Shown here: piece by piece, positions 35,831 to 44,569 of the stretch | How the letters are laid out: each line of letters begins with the position of its first letter | Numbering within the stretch: position 1 is the stretch's first letter | From: Streptomyces longispororuber | GTDB lineage: Bacteria > Actinomycetota > Actinomycetes > Streptomycetales > Streptomycetaceae | Assembly (NCBI RefSeq): GCF_014656095.1 | Contig: NZ_BNBT01000022.1 | Span: 23,956 to 76,645 of the forward strand | Direction: 5' to 3' | DNA: 52,690 nt | Program-made: the position numbers and the translations under genes | Notes under the pieces: generated by a model | The model's input: only the letters and a program-made list of their open reading frames with translations | Databases searched by the model: none | Told to the model about the DNA's origin: nothing

Positions 35831-36508
35831 ATGACGAGTGATGCTGCGACGCCCGGCAGGGCGTACGACCCCGCGCGGCCCGGCCGGCTCCTCCGTACCG
35901 AACGGGACACCCTCATCCCCCTCCTCCGCACCGCGGACGACACCGCCTTCGCGGCAGCAACCTGCTGCCCCGGATGGACGGTCCGCGACGTCCTCGCCCA
36001 CTGCTCCGCCGCGCTGACGCGCGTGATCGAGAACCGGTTCGATGAAGGCGCGTTCACGGCGGCGGGCAACGACCGGGACATCGCCGAACGGGCCGACTGG
36101 CCCGTCTCCCGCATCGTGGACGAGCTGGAGCGCGGCATGACCGACGCGGGCGCCGCGATCACCGCCGCCGAGGGGCTGTTCGACGGTGTGGCGCTCGGTG
36201 AGTGGGTGCACGCCGGTGACGTACGGGACGCGTGGGGGCTGCCCGGCGCGTACGGCGGCGAGGGTCTTGCGGACGCGCTGCCGCTGCTGGCGGAGTTCAG
36301 CAGGCAGTGTGCCGCGCTGCCCCTGCACGCCGACGTCGACGGCCTGGACGAGCCGCTGATCCTCGGCGTCGGGGACGGCAGCCGCCCGCCCGCGCGGTAC
36401 ATCGGGGACGCCCCGACCCTGGTCAGGCTGTACGCGGGCCGCCCGCTGGGGGACGCGGACTTCGAGCTCGCGGGCGCGGCGGAGGGGGAGCTGAACCTCT
36501 TCGGCTGA
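35831..36508 (+). CDS. Maleylpyruvate isomerase family mycothiol-dependent enzyme
   Basis: A 225-residue protein of the mycothiol-dependent maleylpyruvate isomerase/DinB family. The N-terminal bundle has LLRTERDTLIPLLRTADD, CPGWTVRDVLAHCSAALTRV with the conserved W.V.D.LAH metal-ligand region, and ALGEWVHAGDVRDAWGLPG with the second His set. A C-terminal domain (TLVRLYAGRPLGDADFELAG) is typical. The metal-ligand His residues appear intact. The reaction is not defined; such enzymes use mycothiol for isomerisation or detoxification. The ATG at 35831 is used over upstream in-frame codons that lie in repeat sequence. Confidence 0.87.
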   Translation: MTSDAATPGRAYDPARPGRLLRTERDTLIPLLRTADDTAFAAATCCPGWTVRDVLAHCSAALTRVIENRFDEGAFTAAGNDRDIAERADWPVSRIVDELERGMTDAGAAITAAEGLFDGVALGEWVHAGDVRDAWGLPGAYGGEGLADALPLLAEFSRQCAALPLHADVDGLDEPLILGVGDGSRPPARYIGDAPTLVRLYAGRPLGDADFELAGAAEGELNLFG

Positions 36509-36536
36509 GCGCGGGCCAGGCACGCGGGCCCGGGGG

Positions 36537-37493
36537 TCAGTGTGCGTGGCCACCCGTTCCGGTGTGGTCGCCGGAGGCGGGGTGCCCGGCCCCGTCCGCC
36601 CGTACGGTGAACGCCGCCGTGCGGACCTCGCCGCCGTGGCGGAAGTCCAGGAACAGCCGGTACGTGCCCGCGCTCGGCGCCGTCGCCGTGAAGCGCACCT
36701 CGGGGCCGGGCTCCGTCTCGCCGTCGCCGGGCTCGCCGGACGGGTGGACGTGGAGGTAGGCGAGGTCACCGGCGCGCAGGGCGACCAGGTGGCCGTACGC
36801 GCCCAGGTACGGCTGGAGGTCGGTGACGGGCCTGCCGTCGCGCGTCACGCGCAGCCGCAGCTCGCCCGGGGCCCCGGGCGTCAGCGCGCCGTCGAGGCGC
36901 ACCTCGTAGCCGTCCGGGAGCTTCGCCGTGGCCGCGGGCCGGGCCGCGGGCGCGGGGGCGTACTCCCCGGTGACCGCCAGGTCCGCGCCCAGCGTCACCT
37001 TCTCCTTCGCCCGCTCGGGGCGGAAGTCCGCGAAGACGCGGTAGTCCCCGGCCTTCGGCAGCGTCGCCGGGACCGACCAGGTGCCGTCGGCGGCACGGGT
37101 GGGGTGCAGATGGCGGTACGTCGTCAGGTCGCGTGAGGCGACGATCAGGTGCAGGTCCTTGCCGTGGTCCCGGGTGTACGCCGTGACGGCGCGGCCCGTG
37201 CCGGACTTCACGATGCGGAAGCGCAGGGCGGTGCGGTCGCCCGCGGTGGCGCGCGGGGTCCGCAGGTCCAGCTCGTAGCCGCCGGACGCGATCTGGAGGC
37301 CGCCGGGGGCGTGGTCCTGCGGGTCTCCCTCGCCCTTCTTCGGGGAGTTCTCCCTCTTGCCGCCGGTGTGGTCCGTGCCGCTGTGCGCCGACGGGGTGTC
37401 CACGGTGTCGACGCTCGCGCCGACCGCGTACGCGGTGCCGAACGTCGCCGCGACGGCCGCGGCGAAGGCGGTGATCTTCAGTCCGGTGTTCAT
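36537..37493 (-). CDS. Secreted or membrane-anchored His-rich protein of copper locus
   Basis: A 318-residue protein with an N-terminal signal or anchor (LKITAFAAAVAATFGTAYAVGA), a charged His/Lys-rich linker, and two related halves. The first half has LHLIVASRDLTTYRHLHP and ends DYRVFADFRP; the second has GHLVALRAGDLAYLHVHP and ends TYRLFLDFRHGG. The paired H(L/V)HP motifs and the His-rich tail (GDHTGTGGHAH) are good copper-ligand candidates. It is divergent from copA across two CsoR-type boxes, so it is probably copper-induced. The role as extracytoplasmic copper binder is inferred. Confidence 0.8.
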   Translation of the reverse strand: MNTGLKITAFAAAVAATFGTAYAVGASVDTVDTPSAHSGTDHTGGKRENSPKKGEGDPQDHAPGGLQIASGGYELDLRTPRATAGDRTALRFRIVKSGTGRAVTAYTRDHGKDLHLIVASRDLTTYRHLHPTRAADGTWSVPATLPKAGDYRVFADFRPERAKEKVTLGADLAVTGEYAPAPAARPAATAKLPDGYEVRLDGALTPGAPGELRLRVTRDGRPVTDLQPYLGAYGHLVALRAGDLAYLHVHPSGEPGDGETEPGPEVRFTATAPSAGTYRLFLDFRHGGEVRTAAFTVRADGAGHPASGDHTGTGGHAH

Positions 37494-37571
37494 GGCGTCG
37501 GTCTTCCTCCGGGGCGTGGCGCGGGACGGGTGGGCGCGCGATCCGCCGATCGGATCCCGCTGGTGTCGAAG

Positions 37572-37588
37572 ATACCCCCCTGGGGTAT
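37572..37588. promoter_or_regulatory. CsoR-type operator 1
   Basis: ATACCCCCCTGGGGTAT, the CsoR consensus (TACCCC/GGGGTA) with 7-bp arms and a 3-base centre, on the side of the His-rich gene, whose start is at 37493. CsoR releases DNA on binding Cu(I). Confidence 0.9.
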
Positions 37589-37631
37589 TTAGTCAAGGGT
37601 GATCTTCGCATGGCGTCCGCGCTTGCTCCTG

Positions 37632-37648
37632 ATACCCCCTGGGGGTAT
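37632..37648. promoter_or_regulatory. CsoR-type operator 2
   Basis: ATACCCCCTGGGGGTAT, a perfect inverted repeat (8-bp arms) 44 bases before the copA start and 60 bases from operator 1. It gives copA its own copper control. No csoR gene is in the window. Confidence 0.92.
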
Positions 37649-37691
37649 AAAGGATCGTGTGAACGGCACGCCATCGCGAGGAGCGGAAGAC

Positions 37692-39959
37692 ATGTCCACC
37701 ATCACCGAGGTCGAACTCTCCATCGGCGGCATGACCTGCGCCTCGTGTGCGGCGCGCATCGAGAAGAAGCTGAACCGCATGGACGGCGTCGAGGCGACCG
37801 TCAACTACGCCACCGAGAAGGCGAAGGTGAGCTTCGACGGGGACGGCGTCGCCGTCGCCGACCTGATCGCCACCGTGGAGGCCACCGGGTACACCGCGCG
37901 GGAACCCGCTCCACCCCGTACCGGACCCGACGATCCGGGGGCCGCGGACGGGGGTGGCGACGGGGACGGTGACGGTGACGAGCTGCGGCCGCTGCGGCAG
38001 CGGCTGGTCACCGCCGTGCTGCTGTCCGTGCCCGTCATCGCCATGGCGATGGTCCCGGCGCTCCAGTTCACGTACTGGCAGTGGCTGTCGCTGACCCTGG
38101 CCGCGCCCGTGGTGACGTACGCCGCCTGGCCGTTCCACAAGGCGGCCGTCACCAACGCGCGGCACGGCGCGGCCACCATGGACACGCTGATCTCCGTCGG
38201 CACGTCGGCGGCGTTCCTGTGGTCGCTGTGGGCGCTGTTCTTCGGCTCGGCGGGCGAGCCGGGCATGACGCACGCCTTCGAGCTGACCATCGAGCGCACC
38301 GACGGCGCCGGGAACATCTACCTGGAGGCCGCGGCCGGGGTCACCGCCTTCATCCTCGCCGGGCGGTACTTCGAGGCCCGGTCGAAGCGGAAGGCCGGGG
38401 CCGCGCTGCGGGCGCTGCTCGAACTGGGCGCCAAGGACGTCACCGTCCTGCGTGACGGTGTGGAGAAGAACGTGCTCGTCGGTGAGCTGGCCGTGGGCGA
38501 TCGCTTCCTCGTCCGGCCCGGCGAGAAGATCGCCACCGACGGGCGCGTGGTCGAGGGCGCCTCCGCGGTCGACGCCTCCATGCTCACCGGCGAGTCCGTG
38601 CCCGTGGAGGTCCGCGAGGGCGACACCGTCACCGGCGCGACCCTCAACGTCGGCGGGCGGCTCGTCGTCGAGGCCACCCGCGTCGGCGCCGACACCCAGC
38701 TCGCCCGCATGGCCAGGCTCGTCGAGGACGCCCAGAACGGCAAGGCCGCCGCCCAGCGCCTCGCCGACCGCGTCTCCGGGATCTTCGTACCCGTCGTCAT
38801 CGCGCTCGCCGTCGCCACGCTCGGCTTCTGGCTCGGCAACGGCGCGGGCCTCACCGCCGCGTTCACCGCCGCCGTCGCCGTACTGATCATCGCCTGCCCC
38901 TGCGCCCTCGGCCTCGCCACGCCGACCGCCCTCATGGTCGGCACCGGGCGCGGCGCCCAGCTCGGCATCCTCATCAAGGGCCCGGAAGTCCTGGAGTCCA
39001 CCCACCGCGTCGACACCATCGTCCTGGACAAGACCGGCACCGTGACCACCGGCAGGATGACCCTGCTGGCCACGCACACCGCCGAGGGCACGGACAAGGC
39101 CGACGTCCTGCGGCTCGCGGGCGCCCTGGAGCACGCCTCCGAGCACCCCATCGCCCAGGCCGTCGCCTCCGGGGCCGCCGCCGAGGTGGGCCCGCTGCCC
39201 ACGCCGGAGGACTTCGCGAACGTCGCCGGGCTCGGCGTCCAGGGCGTCGTCGAGGGGCACGCGGTGCTCGTCGGCCGCGAGCGCCTGCTCGCCGACTGGG
39301 CCATCGAGCTCCCCGCCGGGCTCAAGCGGGCCAAGGAGGACGCCGAGGCGGCGGGCCGCACCGCCATCGCCGTCGCCTGGGACGGCGAGGCGCGGGCCGT
39401 CCTGGAGGTCGCCGACGCCGTGAAGGACACCAGCGCCGAGGCCGTCCGCCGGCTGCGCGCCCTCGGCCTCACGCCGATGCTGCTGACCGGCGACAACCGC
39501 GCCGTCGCCGAGTCCGTCGCCGCGGAGGTCGGCATCGCGCCCGAGCACGTCGTCGCCGAGGTCCTGCCGCAGGACAAGGTCGACGCCGTCAAGCGGCTCC
39601 AGGCCGAGGGCCGCTCGGTGGCCATGGTCGGCGACGGCGTCAACGACGCGGCCGCCCTCGCCCAGGCCGACCTGGGGCTCGCGATGGGCACGGGCACCGA
39701 CGCCGCCATCGAGGCCGGCGACCTCACGCTGGTCCGCGGCGACCTGCGCGCCGCCGCCGACGCGATCCGCCTCTCCCGCAAGACCCTCGGCACCATCAAG
39801 TCCAACCTGTTCTGGGCCTTCGCCTACAACGTGGCCGCGCTGCCGCTCGCCGCCGCCGGACTGCTGAACCCGATGATCGCGGGCGCCGCCATGGCCTTCT
39901 CCTCGGTGTTCGTGGTCGGCAACAGCCTTCGCCTGCGCGGTTTCCAGCCACTGAGCTGA
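37692..39959 (+). CDS. copA: Copper-translocating P1B-type ATPase
   Basis: A 755-residue heavy-metal ATPase that exports Cu(I). The N-terminal HMA domain has GGMTCASC with Cys16 and Cys19. Transmembrane segments follow, with the metal-site motif [15 protein letters not shown], the actuator loop LTGESVPVE, phosphorylation motif DKTGTVT, nucleotide-binding EHPIAQAV and the hinge [11 protein letters not shown] His-free acidic linker (about 76-95) with Gly/Asp repeats separates the HMA domain from the membrane part. The ATG at 37692 follows GGAGCGGAAG. It is controlled by the two CsoR boxes and ends at a strong terminator. Confidence 0.97.
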   Translation: MSTITEVELSIGGMTCASCAARIEKKLNRMDGVEATVNYATEKAKVSFDGDGVAVADLIATVEATGYTAREPAPPRTGPDDPGAADGGGDGDGDGDELRPLRQRLVTAVLLSVPVIAMAMVPALQFTYWQWLSLTLAAPVVTYAAWPFHKAAVTNARHGAATMDTLISVGTSAAFLWSLWALFFGSAGEPGMTHAFELTIERTDGAGNIYLEAAAGVTAFILAGRYFEARSKRKAGAALRALLELGAKDVTVLRDGVEKNVLVGELAVGDRFLVRPGEKIATDGRVVEGASAVDASMLTGESVPVEVREGDTVTGATLNVGGRLVVEATRVGADTQLARMARLVEDAQNGKAAAQRLADRVSGIFVPVVIALAVATLGFWLGNGAGLTAAFTAAVAVLIIACPCALGLATPTALMVGTGRGAQLGILIKGPEVLESTHRVDTIVLDKTGTVTTGRMTLLATHTAEGTDKADVLRLAGALEHASEHPIAQAVASGAAAEVGPLPTPEDFANVAGLGVQGVVEGHAVLVGRERLLADWAIELPAGLKRAKEDAEAAGRTAIAVAWDGEARAVLEVADAVKDTSAEAVRRLRALGLTPMLLTGDNRAVAESVAAEVGIAPEHVVAEVLPQDKVDAVKRLQAEGRSVAMVGDGVNDAAALAQADLGLAMGTGTDAAIEAGDLTLVRGDLRAAADAIRLSRKTLGTIKSNLFWAFAYNVAALPLAAAGLLNPMIAGAAMAFSSVFVVGNSLRLRGFQPLS

Positions 39960-40006
39960 CGCATCCGGGCCCGGGTGACCTGATCACCCCGCCTCGCACC
40001 TGGCCT

Positions 40007-40053
40007 GATCACCCCGGTACGCGTCCCGTCGGCGGACGCGTGCCGGGGTGATC
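40007..40053 (+). terminator. Terminator after copA
   Basis: A 20-bp stem GATCACCCCGG.ACGCGTCC with a single T.G wobble and a 7-base loop, 47 bases past the copA stop. A partial copy of its left arm (TGATCACCCCG) lies at 39981. Confidence 0.88.
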
Positions 40054-40069
40054 TGCGCGTACTCTGGTA

Positions 40070-40085
40070 ATTGGACTAGACCTGT
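40070..40085. promoter_or_regulatory. DasR-type operator (dre) upstream of cutC
   Basis: ATTGGACTAGACCTGT matches 13 of 16 positions of ACTGGTCTAGACCAGT. It sits 69 bases before the cutC start, just after the copA terminator, so it belongs to cutC. It is as good a match as the nagKA site. Confidence 0.75.
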
Positions 40086-40154
40086 GTTTCTGTGGTCGCC
40101 GCCGAGGTGAACGACGCCGTCGGTACGCCCCCACAGGCCCGAAGGAAGGCACCC

Positions 40155-40847
40155 ATGAGCAAGCGCGCACTCCTGGAGGTGATCGCCCTCGACGCCGAGG
40201 ACGCCGTCGCGGCCCAGGCCGGAGGGGCGGACCGCCTCGAACTGGTCACCGACATGGCCGCCGACGGCCTCACGCCGTCCCGCGCGGACTTCGCCGCGAT
40301 CCGCGCCGCCGTGGACATCCCGCTGCGCGTGATGCTGCGCCTCGCCGACGGCTTCGCCGCGGGCGACGTCGCCGCGCTGGTGCGCCGGGCGCGGGAGCTG
40401 CGGGCCGAGGGCGCCGACGAGTTCGTGCTCGGCTTCCTCGACGAGACCGGCGGGGCCGACCTGGGGGCCGTCGAGGCCGTCGTCGACGCGCTCGACGGGT
40501 GTCGCTGGACGTTCCACCGGGCCATCGACCGGGCCGCCGACCGCGACGCCCTGCGCAAGCAGCTCGCGGACCTGCCGGGCCTCGACACGTACCTGACGGC
40601 GGGGGCCGCGGGTGGGGTCGACGAGGGGCTGCCGACGCTGGTCGCCGAGGCCGCGCGGGGTGGGGAGCCGGGGTACGGGCCCACCCTCCTGGTGGGTGGG
40701 GGGCTGCGGCTCGAACACCTGCCGCGGCTGCGGGGGGCGGGGCTTGCGGCCTTCCACATCGGCGGTGCCGCTCGGCCCCATGGCTGGGGCGCGCCGCTCT
40801 CGGCCGAAGCGGTGGCCGCGTGGCGCAGCGCCCTGGACGCCCGCTAG
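40155..40847 (+). CDS. cutC: CutC family protein
   Basis: A 230-residue TIM-barrel of the CutC family. Landmarks are LLEVIALDAEDAVAAQAGGADRLELV, GLTPSRADFAAI, PLRVMLR, EFVLGFLDETG, WTFHRAIDRAADR, LVGGGLRLEHLP and FHIGGAARP. The family was named for copper homeostasis but its biochemical role is unsettled. Here it sits beside copA yet behind its own dre-like box, which points to amino-sugar rather than copper control. The ATG at 40155 follows GAAGGAAGG. Confidence 0.92.
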   Translation: MSKRALLEVIALDAEDAVAAQAGGADRLELVTDMAADGLTPSRADFAAIRAAVDIPLRVMLRLADGFAAGDVAALVRRARELRAEGADEFVLGFLDETGGADLGAVEAVVDALDGCRWTFHRAIDRAADRDALRKQLADLPGLDTYLTAGAAGGVDEGLPTLVAEAARGGEPGYGPTLLVGGGLRLEHLPRLRGAGLAAFHIGGAARPHGWGAPLSAEAVAAWRSALDAR

Positions 40848-41442
40848 GGCCTGGCCGGGCTTGCCCGTTGCTGCCCCTTGCCGGGGCGGGGCTTTGGGCT
40901 TCGCCGGGTGGGGTGGGGGGCTTTTCGCCGGGCGGAGGGAGGGGTGGGGCTCGGCTCTGGCGCGGGCTCTCCCACCCGCCCGCCCGTTCCTGGCCTGGTG
41001 TCGGGTGCGGGCGGGCCTCCCTGGTGGGGCGGCAGTGGCTGGGTTCGGGCCTGGTGTCCGAAGACCTTTCCCACCCGCCCGCCCGTTCCGCCTTGGTGTC
41101 AGGTGTGGGTGGGGGCTCCCTCGGTGGGGCGGGAGTGGCTGGGTTCGGGCTTGGTGTCCGAAGGCCTTTCCCACCCGCCCGCCCGTTCCTGCCTTGGTGT
41201 CAGGTGTGGGTGGGGGTGTTCTCGGCGGGTGGTAGTGGCTGGCTTGGGGCTGGTGTCCTGCGGGTTTTTTTCGGTTGGCCGTCCGTGGATGCCTCTCGAA
41301 GTAGCGGTCTGTGTCGCTGGGGAGTTACGGGTGGGTGGGTGGGGAAGGTCTCGCCAAGGCCTGGGCCTGCGAGGGCCGGGCCGGGGGGCGTGGTGGGGCT
41401 GCACGGGGGGGGTGGGGAAGGCCCGCCCCGCGCGGCCCCGGT
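40848..41442 (+). repeat. Tandem array V: about 100-bp units between cutC and helD
   Basis: A convergent spacer with no gene. CTTTCCCACCCGCCCGCCCGTTC recurs at about 40970, 41068 and 41168 (periods 99 and 100). Each is followed by (G/T)GGTGTC.GGTG.GGG and GGGC(C/T)TGGTGTCCGAAG. Only the short core is shared with arrays I-IV. The remainder is G/T-rich, ending with TTTTTTTC near 41265 and a G-rich run near 41405. Confidence 0.88.
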
Positions 41443-43545
41443 TCACCGGAGGGGCTCCGGGAGAGGGGCCGCGTGCAGCACGGTGAGCCCGGACACCGCC
41501 CGGGTCAGGGCCACGTACAGGCGGCGCAGCCCGGTGCGCTCGTCGGGCTCGCCGCCCACCACGGCGGCGGGCTCGTCCAGGACCACGTAGTCGTACTCAA
41601 GGCCCTTGGCCAGCGAGGCCGGCACCAGCGTGAGCCGGACGTCGGGGGTGGTCTCCTCGCCCGGGGCGAGGTACGCGACGCCCGCCGCGTCAAGCGCCGC
41701 CGCCAGCACCGGCACCCGCGCGTCCGCCGCGATGAGCCCGACCGACCCCTCCCGCCGCAGCGACGCGGCGCACGCGTCGAGCACCGCCGCGACCAGAGCC
41801 CCCGCCCCGTCCGACCCGTCCGACCCGGCCGACCCGGACGCCCCGTCCTCGTCCGCCTCGCGCACCCCACGCACCACCAGCGACCCGGGCGACTGCCGCA
41901 CCGACTCCACCGCCGTCAGGCCGGGCGCGATGGCCGGCAGCAGCCGGGACGCGTACGCGATGACCTCGCGCGGCACGCGGAAACCCGCGGTCAGCTCCTC
42001 CACCACCGCGTCCGCCTTGCCCAGGTGGCCCAGCGCCTCGGCCCAGCTCCGCGTCGCCCAGGGCGTGGTGCCCTGGGCGAGGTCGCCGAGGACGGTGACC
42101 GAGCCGGTCGTGCAGCGGCGGCCCACCGCGCGGTACTGCATCGGCGACAGGTCCTGCGCCTCGTCGAGGACCACGTGACCGAGGGAGTGGGTACGGGCCA
42201 CCAGGTCAGCGGCCTCGTCGACCAGCACGGCGTCCGCCGCGGACCACTTGGCGCTCCGCGCCGTCCGCGGGGGCTTCGCCCACAGGATCGCCTTCTGCTC
42301 CTCCTGAGTGAGGACACCCGCCGCCTGCGCGGCGAGGAACTCCCCGTCGGACAGCAGCCGGTGCACCAGCTTCGCCGGGTCGACCGGCGGCCAGATCGCC
42401 TTGACGGCCGCCTTCACCGCCGCGTTGCGGGCCACCGCGTCCTGCACGCGGTCGTCGGGGGCCTCCCCGGCCTGCTCCATCCGCACGAGCACGGCGTGCG
42501 CGATCCGCTGCGGCAGCGCCTCGCGCGCGGCCCCGTACCGCATGTCGCGGTCCAGCAACTCCCGTACCATCTCCTCCACTTCGTACGCCGGTACGCGCCA
42601 GCGCCGCGAGCCCCGTACGACCACGACGCCCTCGGTGGGCGGCGTGACGTGCGAGCGGACGGCGCGCCGCAGCACCTCGGCCATGCGGGCGTCGCCCTTC
42701 ACGACGGCGGCCGCGGTGTCGTCCGTGCCGCGCACCTCCACGTGCGCCACCAGGTCGTCGACCGTCGCCTGCCGCACCTCCAGCTCGCCGAGGGCGGGCA
42801 GCACCTGCTCGATGTAGTGGAGGAAGGAGCGGTTCGGCCCGATGACGAGCGTCCCGCTGCGGGCGAGCCGCTCGCGGTGGGCGTAGAGGAGGTACGCGAC
42901 GCGGTGCAGGCCGACCGCCGTCTTCCCGGTGCCCGGGCCGCCCTGCACGCACACCGACCCGGCGAGCCCGCTGCGGACGATCTCGTCCTGCTCCGGCTGG
43001 ATCGTCGCCACGATGTCCCGCATCGGGCCCACGCGCGGCCGCTCGATCTCCTGCTGGAGCAACTTGCTGACCTGCTCGGCCTCGGCCGGGTCGGTGAGGT
43101 GCTCGTCCTCGTACGCGGTGAGGTCGCCGCCCGTGTACCCGAAGCGGCGGCGCAGCGCGACGTCCATCGGGTCCTTCTTGGAGGCCCGGTAGAAGGGCTG
43201 CGAGACGGGCGCGCGCCAGTCGACGACCATGGGGTCGCCCGCGGCGTCGTGCACGTGCCGCCGCCCGATGTAGAACGTCTCGCCGTCCGCGCCCTCGGCC
43301 TGCTCCGCGCCCGGCGCGTACAGGTAGTCCAGGCGGCCGAAGAACAGCGGCGTGTGCGCGAGGTCCGCCAGGGCCTTGATCCGCTCGTCGATCTGTCCGC
43401 GCAGGACCTCGGCGTTGACCCAGTTCGCGGTGACGTCCTTGATGTCCAGGGCCTCGACGTCCTCCCGCATGGCGCGCAGCGCGGCGCGGGACGCGGTGAG
43501 GTGGGCCCGCTCGCGGGCGAGGGGGTCGGCGGGTGCGGCGTTCAC
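41443..43545 (-). CDS. HelD-like RNA-polymerase-associated helicase/ATPase
   Basis: A 700-residue superfamily 1 ATPase of the HelD type. It has an N-terminal coiled region (about 10-60), DWRAPVSQPFYRA, Walker A GGPGTGKTAVGLHR (about 202), the Walker B-like LDEAQDLSPMQYRA, GDLAQGTTPWA, and the C-terminal LTLVPASLAKGLEYDYVVLDE and RLYVALTRA typical of UvrD-fold enzymes. HelD family members remove stalled RNA polymerase from DNA and some give rifamycin tolerance. The GTG at 43545 follows CGGAGGCAG; the longer upstream frame is Pro/Arg-rich. No rifamycin-associated element was recognised upstream. Confidence 0.9.
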   Translation of the reverse strand: MNAAPADPLARERAHLTASRAALRAMREDVEALDIKDVTANWVNAEVLRGQIDERIKALADLAHTPLFFGRLDYLYAPGAEQAEGADGETFYIGRRHVHDAAGDPMVVDWRAPVSQPFYRASKKDPMDVALRRRFGYTGGDLTAYEDEHLTDPAEAEQVSKLLQQEIERPRVGPMRDIVATIQPEQDEIVRSGLAGSVCVQGGPGTGKTAVGLHRVAYLLYAHRERLARSGTLVIGPNRSFLHYIEQVLPALGELEVRQATVDDLVAHVEVRGTDDTAAAVVKGDARMAEVLRRAVRSHVTPPTEGVVVVRGSRRWRVPAYEVEEMVRELLDRDMRYGAAREALPQRIAHAVLVRMEQAGEAPDDRVQDAVARNAAVKAAVKAIWPPVDPAKLVHRLLSDGEFLAAQAAGVLTQEEQKAILWAKPPRTARSAKWSAADAVLVDEAADLVARTHSLGHVVLDEAQDLSPMQYRAVGRRCTTGSVTVLGDLAQGTTPWATRSWAEALGHLGKADAVVEELTAGFRVPREVIAYASRLLPAIAPGLTAVESVRQSPGSLVVRGVREADEDGASGSAGSDGSDGAGALVAAVLDACAASLRREGSVGLIAADARVPVLAAALDAAGVAYLAPGEETTPDVRLTLVPASLAKGLEYDYVVLDEPAAVVGGEPDERTGLRRLYVALTRAVSGLTVLHAAPLPEPLR

Positions 43546-43891
43546 GGGGCTGCCTCCGGTGCGGGACGTACGCGGTGCATGGCTGAGGGCCGCCGGTTTC
43601 CGACCGGGCGGCGGCGCTCCGTGGGCGGGAGGCGGGGAAGGAGGCATCCTAGTGAGCCCTCTGTGGCAGCACCAACGAATTTCTCCTCCCCCCGCCTCCG
43701 ACCGGGCTCCGGGCCCGGCCCTGACGTGCGGCTCCCTCCGGAGGTAAACCCTGAGGTATCCCTGAGACGCCCCTCAGGGACGCGCTCCATCCGAAGGTGT
43801 AGAGGGCGCCGGTCTGGAGTCGTACCGGGGGAGCGGGCGGTTGGACCCCCAGGCCGATGTGCGGGGCGGGCCGGAGGACGACCATGGAGAC
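43546..43891. promoter_or_regulatory. Divergent spacer with CCTGAGG repeats
   Basis: A 346-bp gap between helD and the small plus-strand gene. It contains CCCTGAGG (43749-43756) followed by an inverted pair TCCCTGAG (43759-43766) / CTCAGGGA (43773-43780). These three related words about 10-14 bp apart look like a regulator-binding site. An AT-richer patch CAACGAATTT lies at about 43672. Confidence 0.45.
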
Positions 43892-44170
43892 ATGAGCAGC
43901 GCAGTCATCACCCCCGCGTCCCTGTCCGCCACGTCCGCCCTGTCCGCCACGTCCGCCGTGTCCGCCACGTCGGCCCTGTCCACCGCGTCCGCCGTGTCCA
44001 GCGCGCCCGGGGCCTTCCGCCGCGCCGACGGCACGCCGGCCGCCACCGAGGCGCACCGCCCGCACCGCGTCGGCGACGCCCTGCGCGCCGCGAAGGTCTT
44101 CATGGGCGCGGTCATCGGCGTCGTCGTCCTCGGGGAGTACGCGGAGGAGGCAGGAGTCGTCCGCCGCTGA
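43892..44170 (+). CDS. Small protein with SATSAL-type repeats and a hydrophobic C-terminal segment
   Basis: A 92-residue protein. Residues about 9-40 are tandem Ser/Ala/Thr repeats encoded by an 18-bp repeat (three clear copies and two decayed). A basic stretch HRPHRVGDALRAAKVF is followed by a hydrophobic GAVIGVVVLGEYAEEAGVVRR. The C-terminal part looks like a Streptomyces-specific small protein of unknown function; a short membrane or amphipathic helix is possible. The ATG at 43892 is 8 bases after another ATG in a frame that stops at once (43884), a potential uORF-like overlap. Confidence 0.65.
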   Translation: MSSAVITPASLSATSALSATSAVSATSALSTASAVSSAPGAFRRADGTPAATEAHRPHRVGDALRAAKVFMGAVIGVVVLGEYAEEAGVVRR

Positions 44171-44569
44171 CCGCACCACCGAGCCCAGACCTTCGGCCCC
44201 ACCCGGCCCCGGCCCCACGAATCGCAGCCCCACCGACCGAGCCGCGCCCGCCCTGGCCCTGGACTTCGCCAGTCCGGCCGCACCGGCCCGCAGCCCCGCC
44301 GAGCGCACCGCACCCGCCCCGGTTCCAGCTCCGCCGCCCGGCCCCGCGCCGAGCCACAGCCCTCGCCCGCGCCGAGCCACAGCCCCGCTGAGCCGAGCCC
44401 AGCCGTAGCCGAGCCGAGCAGCCCCGCCGAGCCGACCCGCAGCCCTCGGCCCGCCGAGCCCACCACCCGCGACTGGGCCCAAAACCTGCAGCCGAGCCGA
44501 ACCCCGCCAAGCCGAGCCCCCCCGCACGTCCCGGCCCGACCAGGGCCCCCGCTCCGCTAGGGTCACGCC
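44171..44569. other. Low-complexity CCGAG-rich spacer
   Basis: A 399-bp stretch poor in T on the plus strand and built of GCCGAG, CCGAGCC and AGCCC words, densest at 44345-44460. No gene or regulatory motif is recognised apart from the GT87 ribosome site at its end. Confidence 0.6.

Noticed and set aside
43546..43891. Rifamycin-associated element for the HelD-like gene
   Set aside because: No sequence resembling the known inverted-repeat element was found; the CCTGAGG repeats differ.
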